Shown piece after piece: positions 14,975-23,293 of a stretch of 64,000 nt of DNA. Numbering within the stretch: position 1 is the stretch's first letter; each line of letters opens with the position of its first letter. Both the position numbers and the translations under genes were made by a program. Location of the stretch: NCBI RefSeq assembly GCF_009002475.1, contig NZ_AP019860.1, positions 186,001 through 250,000 on the forward strand, read 5' to 3'. Under the pieces are notes generated by a model. It saw only the letters and a program-made list of their open reading frames with translations. It was not told the DNA's origin and made no database searches. Origin of the DNA: Candidatus Uabimicrobium amorphum. GTDB lineage: Bacteria > Planctomycetota > Uabimicrobiia > Uabimicrobiales > Uabimicrobiaceae.

Positions 14975-16804
14975 TTACTTAACTTCAACTTCTACTCCAA
15001 AAACCTTCTTTGTCTTCTTTTCGACTGTGTCAGTTTGTGGATAACGAACAACCATTGTGCAGTCGCCGAATAGGTTGCACTGATCAGCTAGTTGTGTACC
15101 TTGATCGCGATTTCCATCACCCCAAAGTTTAAGAGCTGCTAAACGTCCAGCCATTTCTAGTGCACCAAAAGTTTTGTGTTTTCTATTGATGTATGCATTG
15201 ATGGTCGCTGCTTGCTTATCACAAGGTGGAACCCATGCTTCGTTGGTAGAAGCAGCTTCAACAGCTACTGCACCAGCGTTTGGTTGACGTAACCAAGCTT
15301 CTGCGAAACACTCACGACGATCGAATTCGCCGTTAACACATGCAACACTCCAGATAACTGGAAGCATTTCACTGTTACGTAGATTTTTAATGTGAGAATT
15401 ACTGAAACCGCTAGTTACCCAAGAAGTAGCACTTCCGTGACCGATATAGCAGATAACGTTTACACCATTCTCTAAAGCAGCTGCAACGTCAGAAGCTTTT
15501 GCAGAATAACCATAAGCTTTGTAATCTTTTTCATAGCCCATGCCCATTAAGCCTTTTTTGTCAACTTTTTGCTTTTGACCTTTACTGCCACCTCTTAGGA
15601 TCCAATCCATACGATCTTCATCAGAGTGAGGATAACCTTCGTCACTTGCGATACCTAGAACAGATTTGTTCCACATACCTGGCTTTGCAGACTTTTCGTA
15701 ACGAATGATTTTGTCGAATTGAACGTCGATTTCTTTAGCGTTGTTACCAGAAATACGAGAGATGAAAGCGTCTTGATAGTTATCATTACCTTCTAGACGA
15801 ACAAACATTGAATCAGCGTCAGCGTTTTCGTAAGGACCTTGAAGTGTAGGAACTTGTGCGATGTCACCAACAAGTACTACATAACCAAAGTGAGCTGCTT
15901 GAAAACGTTGTGCAAGATAGTTTTTGATGTCTTTAGCTGAAGTACTATCATTAACTTCTTTAACAGTTACGGTGTAACCTTTAGCTTCTTTTGTTGCTTT
16001 CCAATCGATGAAAGATTGTAGACCAGCGAAAGCATCGTATACAATTACTTCAAGAACTTTGTTGTCTTCTGCAGGTAGTGCATTGTTAGCACCAGCAGGA
16101 GCTTGGTAGTTCAAGAAAGCGTTGTTGTATAGAGAAGCAAAGTTTTGAGAAGGAACTCTGGATACAGATAGAGTATTGTTAGCACTAACACCATCAGTTT
16201 TGATTGCGACTACTGCTTTTTTGACAACACGCATTTTCATGGTAACATGGTTAACTGTAATAGGCATAACGCTAATGCGAACACCACGTACATCACGCAT
16301 GATGAATTCTTCACCCATTGTGAATTGTTTACCATCTTCTACATAAAAATTGTTTTGATCATAAACTGGACCAAATTTGTAAGGTACAGTTGCAGGATTA
16401 ATGTCACGTGTTAAGTGTCCTTTAGAAGGAATAACCCAACCAGGAAGGTCTACTTCAACTTCTTCAGTTGAGATAACTTCCATTTGTGCTGTTCCGTTGT
16501 TTGCAATCTGAACAAGTTCAGATATACGTGGCAAGTTAGGACATTCAGCTTTCATATGCCAGCTTGCGTCTGGAATGATGAATTGAATGCAGAATGGCTT
16601 CTCGCCTGTTGGATGCTTAACATAACCAATGTGATAACCAGGTAGAGTAAGCTCTAGCTTGGTTAGATTAGGTGTAGATTTTAATACTTTTACCTGAAGA
16701 CCTTGTGGTGCATCAGAAGAAAGGGCTTGCCACTCAGCAAATGATACTGATGAGAACGCAAAGCACACTACTAGTAGAGCAACTAATAATTTACGTAAAC
16801 TCAT
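14975..16804 (-). CDS. secreted gingipain-type cysteine peptidase (family C25)
   Basis: 609 residues from ATG 16804, which has CGGAGG about 11 nt upstream and gives a signal peptide (SLRKLLVALLVVCFAFSSVSFA). An upstream in-frame ATG at 16855 would hide the signal and has no ribosome site. A C25 propeptide-like region fills residues 20-230. The peptidase domain shows the catalytic His in CYIGHGSATSW (about His 456) and the Cys in SVACVNGEFDRRECFAEAWLR (about Cys 489), as in gingipains. It cleaves proteins outside the cytoplasm; the basic or other P1 preference is not readable. No type IX secretion C-terminal domain follows, so export is presumably by Sec alone. It stands alone, with a terminator downstream. 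Confidence 0.9.
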   Translation of the reverse strand: MSLRKLLVALLVVCFAFSSVSFAEWQALSSDAPQGLQVKVLKSTPNLTKLELTLPGYHIGYVKHPTGEKPFCIQFIIPDASWHMKAECPNLPRISELVQIANNGTAQMEVISTEEVEVDLPGWVIPSKGHLTRDINPATVPYKFGPVYDQNNFYVEDGKQFTMGEEFIMRDVRGVRISVMPITVNHVTMKMRVVKKAVVAIKTDGVSANNTLSVSRVPSQNFASLYNNAFLNYQAPAGANNALPAEDNKVLEVIVYDAFAGLQSFIDWKATKEAKGYTVTVKEVNDSTSAKDIKNYLAQRFQAAHFGYVVLVGDIAQVPTLQGPYENADADSMFVRLEGNDNYQDAFISRISGNNAKEIDVQFDKIIRYEKSAKPGMWNKSVLGIASDEGYPHSDEDRMDWILRGGSKGQKQKVDKKGLMGMGYEKDYKAYGYSAKASDVAAALENGVNVICYIGHGSATSWVTSGFSNSHIKNLRNSEMLPVIWSVACVNGEFDRRECFAEAWLRQPNAGAVAVEAASTNEAWVPPCDKQAATINAYINRKHKTFGALEMAGRLAALKLWGDGNRDQGTQLADQCNLFGDCTMVVRYPQTDTVEKKTKKVFGVEVEVK

Positions 16805-17127
16805 ATGTTTAGTAACCTCCGAATATTTTACCAACACAGTGTTGGCAAATTCCATTTCTAGGACATCTAGAAACAGAGAGTTTTATTTTATTTGTAATAT
16901 TTTCACATGTTATTTTACAAAAACAACATAAGCAAAAATAATACCTAACTATAAAAAAATAGCAAAAATAGCATTGTTCAGCAACGAAAAAATTCTATAT
17001 TTACTGATATAACAGCAAAATGAAAAAAATTTTTGTGTACAAATTAATTGTGGTTGTTTGTGCAATTGTTGGCACAAACACCTTTCAAAATTGTTACGCT
17101 GTGTTACACTGTAACTAAAAGTAACAA
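16805..17127. other. intergenic, AT-rich
   Basis: 323 bp between the C25 gene start and the end of the beta-helix gene. It is mostly A/T runs. GTTAC/GTAAC half-sites near 17093-17127 can form short stems and may end transcription of the beta-helix gene. A 31-codon plus-strand frame at 17020-17115 looks like a signal peptide but has no ribosome site. Confidence 0.4.
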
Positions 17128-20100
17128 CTATTTGCCAAAAGACCACGAACCAATTTTCATTTCGCGCTTCATTTCACTTAAGATTTGTCGCGCCTGTACT
17201 TCTAAGCCCCTAAACTCCGCAGGCCCTTTGCGATCTACGATCATTTGTAGAACTTCTACTGCCGTTTGTTTGTAGCGCTTAATTTGTATCTTAGCACGCA
17301 TTTTCTTCAAGGGGTCTCGTAGTTCGTGTAGGTATTTTTTTAGCATTCTTCCCGAATACCCCATCCATATATTTCGTCGTTGCTGGAATGCGCTGCCTTT
17401 CTGTGGGGTAAATTTTTGTAAAAATTCATTGTATTTTTTATCGAAAACATTGTGTCCACCTAAGGCTCCCAACTGATTGACGAAAGAAGTCGCTTCGATA
17501 CCTGCAACATTTGGTTTTGCGTCTATATTCGCAATCGCCAGGCACGGAGAGGTCGCTTGTAAGGTAAAATTGCCTTCGCGGTCATTTGTAAAAACGGGAT
17601 TGCGTATGTGGTTACTATGGGATTCACCCACATAGGGCAACTGTGCATCAAAAACGGTGTTGTATTGTACTTGTGTGGAGTTACTTTGATTGACAACGCC
17701 ATAACTTTCCTTACCAATAATGCTGTATACAATATTGTTTTCCACAAGCGTCGAACTGGCACTATCAATATATATACCATATCCGCTACTATTCGTACTT
17801 TTTACATGTGCTATCGTATTGTTATACACGCGCACGGCCTTACAATCTTCAATATGTATTGCATAGGCGGGATTATTTTTGGCAATAATACGTCCTACGA
17901 TGTTGTTGGTAATGATACCGCTACTTTGTTGCATATGGATCGCCATAACTTGTGCGGGGCTATCAACTCCGACATCGTATACAACATTTTGCATTAGCAC
18001 AACACCAGAGGAATTTTGTATGAAAATAGCCGAAGTATTTTGGATACCCGTGCGCCCTGTGACCCCTTTTATCCAACAGTTTTTTACTAAGGCTCCGCTA
18101 GCATTTTTTACCACAACGGGTGTGTGGGAACTGTGAATGGTGATATTTTCCAGCGTTGATTTTGACAGCAATGTAATCGTACCGTTTATTTGAACGCTAT
18201 TCGGGGATGATCCACGAAACGTAACTCCTGCCGGAATCGTAAAATTACCATAATATTCCCCCGGGGTTAATTCAACAATGTCTCCTGATTTAACACTGCG
18301 TAGCGTGCTGTTGATGAGACTTTGTCGCATTTGTTTTTCACCTTTTATTGTGGTGGTTTTTCCTTGCGGTAAATCTTTTTTCCATGTAATTTTCTCGTTG
18401 TGCAACTCGACGGCTTTCTCTTTGTTTTCCACTCCACGCCAATCTTGGATAACTTTTTTGGCTATTTGATAGTTATTTTCGTAATATTTGTGTGTGTTCC
18501 AACTTGCCGATGTCGCTTGTTTTACGTATTTAAGCCCCTGGCTTAAAATATGTTTTTGTTTGGGATTCCTATATACTTTTTCTACATAGGAAATGAGTAT
18601 TTCTGTGGCTTGTCGGCTAGAGATATTTGCTAGAACACAAAGCACGCGATTGTCATTTAATGAGTAAATCAACATTTTCTCGATGGCGGGCAGGTAGGGT
18701 GTAAAAATAAAGCGTTGCTCTTTGGTTGGTTTGTATTCTTCGAGTGCGTAACAAATGGCTTGTTGTAAACGATTGTCCGATTGATCAAGTTTACGTAGTA
18801 ACTGTGGGATGACATCTTTGGTATTCTCTGCGTGGCGTAGTACCATGATCATTAATGCTTGGTTCATTGCATTTTTTTCTTGTTGCGCAATCGCAAATAG
18901 TTGACTGGCCGAAAATGTCTTACCATTTTTCCACAAAGCCAGTACACATATAAACCTAGCCATTGCCGCATGTTCGTCGCTATCGACGATTTTGTCAATG
19001 TTGTCAAAATGTCCTTCTTTGTACATATTGCGAAAGATATGTACAAGGCCCCACCATCTTTGACCAGATGTTTGTTCTAAAAGTTGCGGAATCATTTCCG
19101 GCACACATTTGACGTCGACAAATGGTCGATATGAGGTTTCTTTTTGTAGCATGTCGAGAACGGATTTTAAACTACGAAATTTAGCGTTTTCTCGATAGAA
19201 AGAAGAATAATAGCTATTATTTGTGGTGGTTACTTCGAGGATTTGTTGAATACAGTTGTCTTTTGCTTGGCGATCCCAGGATTTATAATCAATGGTAATT
19301 TTATCTTTATCCTTGATCCACCACGCCACTAATTTTTCTAATTCTTGGGCAGTCTTGTATCGTGTGAATTTAATTTCTTTGCCCGTTAAAATGGTTAGTA
19401 TTTTCGCGGCATACTGCAGCGAATAATAGTCACGAGAGAATTTTTTGGACATTGTGGACAACATTAAGGGAATTAAAGCTTTTGAGCGAGTTGTTAGTAT
19501 ATTTTTTCCCTTGCCGCGAAACATGTATCGCCAATTGTTTTTTATTTGAATGTGTTTTTCTATTTCTTTTAGTGTTCCGCGCACAGCAGGTTTTTCTTTG
19601 GCGAGTAGCTCTTCCCAATCTTGTGCCAGTTGTTCGGCAATCGTCAGTTTTTTCTGTGGAACTTGTATCTGTTGTGGCGCTTTTGGCAAAACGACTTCGG
19701 GAGTTTTTTCAGGAGCTTTTGCCATTACCTTTTTCTCTACTTCCGCAAGACGCTTTTCGGGAATAGTTGCTTTTTTTAGCTTGGGCAATTGCAGTACTTT
19801 TTCGTCAAAAAACGTTATGTTATCCAACAGTTGATGTTGCCGCGCCTTCGTGACAATGTCTAAGTTTTTTTCGCGTTGTTTGGCGTCGGTGGTTTGCCAA
19901 GTTTTTTTTAGCGAAATCCAAATTCGTTGTCTCTCACGTTGTGCTTCATTTTTGACGAAATTTTTGTAGTGGTCAATATTTTTTTGATCGTCAAGTTGAT
20001 AAGAGCTAACGTAACTCCACGCCTGTGAGTAGAGTTTTTCTTTCACTAAAGAATATGTCACTTCACGTAGTACGCGCAGTTCCATTTCACGTTTTATCTC

Positions 20101-20187
20101 TTTTCTTTCCCAGAAAGAAATTCCTATCAAAAAACAAATAACTATTAAGAGCCCCCAATAGATACCGTTATTTTTTCTGTATTCCAC
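17128..20187 (-). CDS. membrane-anchored protein with helical repeats and right-handed beta-helix domain
   Basis: 1019 residues. One N-terminal membrane helix (residues 9-26, IYWGLLIVICFLIGISF), then a long charged and helical region (30-370) and HEAT-like helical repeats (about 390-590). From about 620 to 900 comes a parallel beta-helix of the NosD/pectate-lyase type: GDIVELTPGEYYGNFTIPAG, then repeated coils such as NNIVGRIIAKNN, YNNTIAHVKSTNS and ENNIVYSIIGKES. Such domains bind or cleave polysaccharide, or serve as scaffolds; no catalytic set is recognisable. The likely position is an inner-membrane anchor with the bulk in the periplasm. It is monocistronic and has about 180 bp of upstream sequence. 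Confidence 0.82.
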   Translation of the reverse strand: MEYRKNNGIYWGLLIVICFLIGISFWERKEIKREMELRVLREVTYSLVKEKLYSQAWSYVSSYQLDDQKNIDHYKNFVKNEAQRERQRIWISLKKTWQTTDAKQREKNLDIVTKARQHQLLDNITFFDEKVLQLPKLKKATIPEKRLAEVEKKVMAKAPEKTPEVVLPKAPQQIQVPQKKLTIAEQLAQDWEELLAKEKPAVRGTLKEIEKHIQIKNNWRYMFRGKGKNILTTRSKALIPLMLSTMSKKFSRDYYSLQYAAKILTILTGKEIKFTRYKTAQELEKLVAWWIKDKDKITIDYKSWDRQAKDNCIQQILEVTTTNNSYYSSFYRENAKFRSLKSVLDMLQKETSYRPFVDVKCVPEMIPQLLEQTSGQRWWGLVHIFRNMYKEGHFDNIDKIVDSDEHAAMARFICVLALWKNGKTFSASQLFAIAQQEKNAMNQALMIMVLRHAENTKDVIPQLLRKLDQSDNRLQQAICYALEEYKPTKEQRFIFTPYLPAIEKMLIYSLNDNRVLCVLANISSRQATEILISYVEKVYRNPKQKHILSQGLKYVKQATSASWNTHKYYENNYQIAKKVIQDWRGVENKEKAVELHNEKITWKKDLPQGKTTTIKGEKQMRQSLINSTLRSVKSGDIVELTPGEYYGNFTIPAGVTFRGSSPNSVQINGTITLLSKSTLENITIHSSHTPVVVKNASGALVKNCWIKGVTGRTGIQNTSAIFIQNSSGVVLMQNVVYDVGVDSPAQVMAIHMQQSSGIITNNIVGRIIAKNNPAYAIHIEDCKAVRVYNNTIAHVKSTNSSGYGIYIDSASSTLVENNIVYSIIGKESYGVVNQSNSTQVQYNTVFDAQLPYVGESHSNHIRNPVFTNDREGNFTLQATSPCLAIANIDAKPNVAGIEATSFVNQLGALGGHNVFDKKYNEFLQKFTPQKGSAFQQRRNIWMGYSGRMLKKYLHELRDPLKKMRAKIQIKRYKQTAVEVLQMIVDRKGPAEFRGLEVQARQILSEMKREMKIGSWSFGK

Positions 20188-20368
20188 AATAAACCCCTTT
20201 TTGCTGCTGCCACGTAATATAAACCGTTTAAGAACGTAAACACCTTAATTAAATGATAAGGTATATTTTTGCTTGCCGCCAGAGTATTTTTTTATAAACT
20301 AGAATGTTGCTGTTAATACTGTCAATTTCTATGCTGTTAATCCTGTCAAAACTGTTTAGGAGAGTAAG
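20188..20368. other. divergent intergenic region with short repeats
   Basis: It contains AAATGATAAGGTATATTTTTGC and a tandem CTGTTAATACTGTCAA / CTGTTAATCCTGTCAAAA pair (20311-20350). The second unit recurs at 2386-2406 (CGTTAATCCTGTCAAAAAA). TTAGGAGAG is the ribosome site of the plus-strand gene at 20369. Confidence 0.45.
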
Positions 20369-20674
20369 ATGAAGGTGTTTATTGAAGGTGGGTTCCACAT
20401 TGCGACGATCGTTGTGATCGCAATTGTTGCGGTATTTTCGTTTTTGCCCACGATTCCCTTTTTGTTTAAGAAAAATTACAAGTTGGCAAACCAGTACTTT
20501 TGGTTAATGATGCTTCCCCTTAGCATCATGCTTACAGGACCAATGATTGTCATTATTTTCAATGAAGGATTTGCTCAAGTTGGTTGGGTCTTTTATTTTG
20601 CCCTATTACCCGTAGCTGTTATTTATCATTTGATAATTGCGGTGTACTGCATCAAGAGAGCAACGTCGAAGTAA
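20369..20674 (+). CDS. small membrane protein, three predicted helices
   Basis: 101 residues. Helices at about 8-31, 45-65 and 72-95, with a basic loop KKNYK between the first and second and a C-terminal KRATSK. AGGAGAG lies 7 nt before the ATG. It is the only plus-strand gene here and its last 69 bp overlap the end of bioY on the other strand, so the two transcripts are antisense at their 3' ends. Family and function are unknown. Confidence 0.65.
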   Translation: MKVFIEGGFHIATIVVIAIVAVFSFLPTIPFLFKKNYKLANQYFWLMMLPLSIMLTGPMIVIIFNEGFAQVGWVFYFALLPVAVIYHLIIAVYCIKRATSK

Positions 20675-21166
20675 TGGAATTTGCGCAATGGCAAAGGCTA
20701 GGGTTGCTTTTATGGCAGCACCTAAAAGATAAGGGGTACAACCAATGGAGATCGTATCTGTCCAGCTTAATCCCAATGATATTTTGAGCCATGGTAGTCC
20801 GACGAGAAATAATGTGGATACACCGACGATAAGGGCAAATATATCTTTTTTCCATGAATGCTTGCCATATGTCGATATCATACCCACAAGAAAAGTGGAG
20901 AGTAAGTATGCAAATAGATAACCACCTGTTTTGCCAAACAGTATTTCGAGTCCACCTGTACTTCCGGCAAACACAGGAAAACCAATAGCGCCTAATAATA
21001 AGTATGCCGCAACACTTATTGTTCCCCATTTTTTACCTAACAGTAGCCCGGACAATAAGGTAAAAAAGTTGGCAAGAACTATGGGGACTGGGCTCATGGG
21101 AACATCTATGCTAATTTGGCTTCCTATGATAATCAAGATGGTAAAAATGAGAGAGTAAAAAACCAT
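20606..21166 (-). CDS. bioY: biotin transporter substrate-binding subunit BioY
   Basis: 186 residues from ATG 21166, preceded by AGGAG. A start at 21229 would overlap the upstream gene and add a non-family extension. Six hydrophobic helices carry the BioY signatures: IDVPMSPVPIVLANFFTLLSG (family motif VP(M)xPVPxT...), LLLGAIGFPVFAGSTGGLEI and GPTGGY-like FGKTGGYLFAYLLS. It is the inner-membrane S-component that captures biotin for an ECF transporter or works alone. Last gene of a four-gene operon behind the deglycation pair; no BirA-like operator is evident. Confidence 0.88.
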   Translation of the reverse strand: MVFYSLIFTILIIIGSQISIDVPMSPVPIVLANFFTLLSGLLLGKKWGTISVAAYLLLGAIGFPVFAGSTGGLEILFGKTGGYLFAYLLSTFLVGMISTYGKHSWKKDIFALIVGVSTLFLVGLPWLKISLGLSWTDTISIGCTPYLLGAAIKATLAFAIAQIPLLRRCSLDAVHRNYQMINNSYG

Positions 21167-21179
21167 TATCGCTCCTAGT

Positions 21180-22028
21180 TTATAAATTTTCCATAATATT
21201 GATTGCTTGAGAACGATAGGAAGTGCCAAATAGATTCATGTGATTGAGGACATGGTATAGTTTGTATAAATCGATGCGTTTTTCATAATTAGGGGCCAAA
21301 GGATATGATTTGTTGTATTGCTCATAAAATTCGCGAGAAAAGCCGCCAAATAGCATCGTCATGGCGAGGTCTGCTTCACGATTTCCGTAATAAACCGCAG
21401 GGTCGATAAGAACGGCCTCTCCGTTTTTACCGACCATATAATTACCTGCCCACAAATCGCCATGTAACAAAGATGCCACGTTTTCACTTCCCTCCATTAA
21501 TTGCGGGAGCTTTTTTTCTAAGTTCACAAAAGCTTGGGTAAGCTGTGTTGTGACATAACCGTTTTTTTCGGCAGCTTTCATCTGAAATAGTAAACGTTTA
21601 TTGTGGTAAAAGTCACTCCAGCTTTGCGTATCATAAATATTTTTTTGCGGCATACTTCCAATGTAGTTATCTTCATAAAAACCAAAGTGGTTGTTGGTGT
21701 AACGATGCAGTTGTGCAAAGTCCATCGCAAATTTCTTAAAAAAATCAGCGGGCTTATGACCGCTTTCTATCCATTCAAGTAATAAAAAGTTTTTCTCATA
21801 CAAAATGACTTCGGGGACTGCTATGGCTCCAGATTTTTTGATTTCATTAAGCCCATTGGCTTCTTTTGCAAAGTCTTGGGAAGGATGTGTTTTGAGAAAA
21901 AATTTCTTCCCACATTGCAAATCAATGCGATAACTCTGCGCAATACATCCACCGCTTACCGAAGTTGTGGCAACTATTCTGCTTTTCAGGGCATCTTGGA
22001 CTTTTACTGTTATGTGTTGCGGTAACAT
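21180..22028 (-). CDS. fructosamine/ketosamine 3-kinase family protein
   Basis: 282 residues with the aminoglycoside-phosphotransferase-like fold. The N-lobe has SGGCIAQSYRIDLQCGKKFFLK (nucleotide loop and Lys). The family signature of FN3K enzymes is seen in LHRYTNNHFGFYEDNYIG. The catalytic loop LLHGDLWAGNYMV (Asp and Asn) and the metal-binding DPAVYYGNREADLAM follow. It would phosphorylate ketoamine-modified (glycated) amines or proteins at O3', making the adduct fall off. It starts 2 bp after a low-molecular-weight phosphatase gene, a pairing reported in other bacteria for ribulosamine repair. Confidence 0.9.
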   Translation of the reverse strand: MLPQHITVKVQDALKSRIVATTSVSGGCIAQSYRIDLQCGKKFFLKTHPSQDFAKEANGLNEIKKSGAIAVPEVILYEKNFLLLEWIESGHKPADFFKKFAMDFAQLHRYTNNHFGFYEDNYIGSMPQKNIYDTQSWSDFYHNKRLLFQMKAAEKNGYVTTQLTQAFVNLEKKLPQLMEGSENVASLLHGDLWAGNYMVGKNGEAVLIDPAVYYGNREADLAMTMLFGGFSREFYEQYNKSYPLAPNYEKRIDLYKLYHVLNHMNLFGTSYRSQAINIMENL

Positions 22029-22030
22029 AC

Positions 22031-22504
22031 TTAGTTTTCATCTTCCATGTGCTTGAGTAGACCATGACAGGCATCTTCTAAAATATCAAGTACTCGTTCA
22101 AACCCTTGTGCTCCACCATAGTAAGGATCAGGTACTTTATCTACTTGATGCTTCGTACAAAATGATACCATGGGATGTATTTTGTGGTGGTGTTGTTTAT
22201 CATAATTACGATCGCGCACATTTTCATAGTTGTGTTGGTCCATCGTGATGATGTAATCGAATTTTTCAAAATCACTCGAAGGATCAAACTGTCGCGCACG
22301 GCTGGTGAGATCGTAGTTTCTTTTTTTCGCGTGTGCGATCATTCGGGCATCGGCGCTTTCACCTGTATGATAACCAGTTGTTCCCGCAGAGTCGCATGTG
22401 TATTTATGCGTTAACTGTTTATCGCTTAAGATTTTGTTCATGATACCCTCTGCGGCAGGCGAACGACAAATATTACCCAGGCACACAAATAGAATATTTT
22501 TCAT
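22031..22504 (-). CDS. low-molecular-weight protein-tyrosine phosphatase
   Basis: 157 residues. The P-loop CLGNICRSP at residues 8-16 carries the catalytic Cys and Arg. The general acid Asp is in the C-terminal DPYYGGAQGF. It removes phosphate from phosphotyrosine in small phosphatase fashion, but in this setting ribulosamine 5-phosphate adducts are a plausible substrate, since LMW-PTP relatives next to fructosamine kinases have been shown to act so. AAAGGAGA precedes the ATG. Second gene of the operon. Confidence 0.9.
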   Translation of the reverse strand: MKNILFVCLGNICRSPAAEGIMNKILSDKQLTHKYTCDSAGTTGYHTGESADARMIAHAKKRNYDLTSRARQFDPSSDFEKFDYIITMDQHNYENVRDRNYDKQHHHKIHPMVSFCTKHQVDKVPDPYYGGAQGFERVLDILEDACHGLLKHMEDEN

Positions 22505-22516
22505 GGCGAATCTCCT

Positions 22517-23020
22517 TTAGGTTATGCGTGCGCCAGGAACAGCTTTACGTCTTTTGCCAACAATACCTTTTTTGATACCAACGACCTGAAAGAAAGCCAG
22601 GGAAATGTAACCCAGAGAGCCAAAGCAAAACAAAAATGTGGCAAAGGGTTTTCCTTTGGAAAAAGCTTGTGCGACGCGTAGAGAAAGTAATGCGGAAATA
22701 TAAAAGTTTACGAGCCAGAACAGGATACGAGATGTGATTTCAATCGCTTGGTTTCCTATGCTATATGCAAAAAGTACATATGCAAATAAAACCCATGGCA
22801 ATATAAGCCACTTGGGTTTTTCGATAAAGTCAAAAATAATGATTAAGTTTATGATGGGAAATAGTAAGGCAAAGGCGGCTTTCCCATAACCTAGTTTCAC
22901 AAAAGTAAAAAAGTATCCCAGGCAATACAATGTTAGAAAGGAAAATTGTATGTAAATGTTTGTTGTCGTATCTAGAAGTCGAAGGCTGGCGATAATATCG
23001 AAAATTAAAAAGTCCAACAT
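22517..23020 (-). CDS. four-helix membrane protein (DUF5684-like)
   Basis: 167 residues with about four hydrophobic segments. The stretch KLGYGKAAFALLFPIINLII and the later RVAQAFSKGKPFATFLFCFG resemble the repeated pattern of DUF5684-type proteins (LGxxGWxxxIPIYNxY...A..FGKG..F..G), whose role is unknown. It ends 13 bp before the phosphatase gene, so it heads this operon. AGGAACTGCT precedes the ATG. Confidence 0.7.
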   Translation of the reverse strand: MLDFLIFDIIASLRLLDTTTNIYIQFSFLTLYCLGYFFTFVKLGYGKAAFALLFPIINLIIIFDFIEKPKWLILPWVLFAYVLFAYSIGNQAIEITSRILFWLVNFYISALLSLRVAQAFSKGKPFATFLFCFGSLGYISLAFFQVVGIKKGIVGKRRKAVPGARIT

Positions 23021-23293
23021 AGCAGTTCCTTTACGTCATTTTAAAGAGGTAAAAAATATTTTTACTATGTTATCTAAATTGAGCGTCTTTTTACAATAAA
23101 TTATTTTTTGGGGAACTTGCATTTCAATGTCGGTGTCTATAGCTCTGTGTTCACGACTTGCATCAACAAAGATATGATGACAAAAAGTTATTGGGAATAT
23201 GATAAAACCATGACAGACGCATGACATTTCTTTGGTATATTAGGATGTAGGAAGTTCTAATGGTAAATGTATGCTCTACACAAGGAGAATAAA

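Noticed and set aside
17020..17115. 31-codon plus-strand frame that looks like a signal peptide (KKIFVYKLIVVVCAIVG)
   Set aside because: No ribosome-binding sequence before the ATG, very AT-rich context and no similarity I recognise.
14975..20187. C25 peptidase and beta-helix protein as one secretion system
   Set aside because: They are separated by 323 bp with stems, have separate leaders, and nothing in sequence ties their functions.
23036..23227. 63-codon minus-strand frame before the VWA gene
   Set aside because: No ribosome site, low-complexity and no family signal; the region is better read as promoter and leader DNA of the plus-strand gene.
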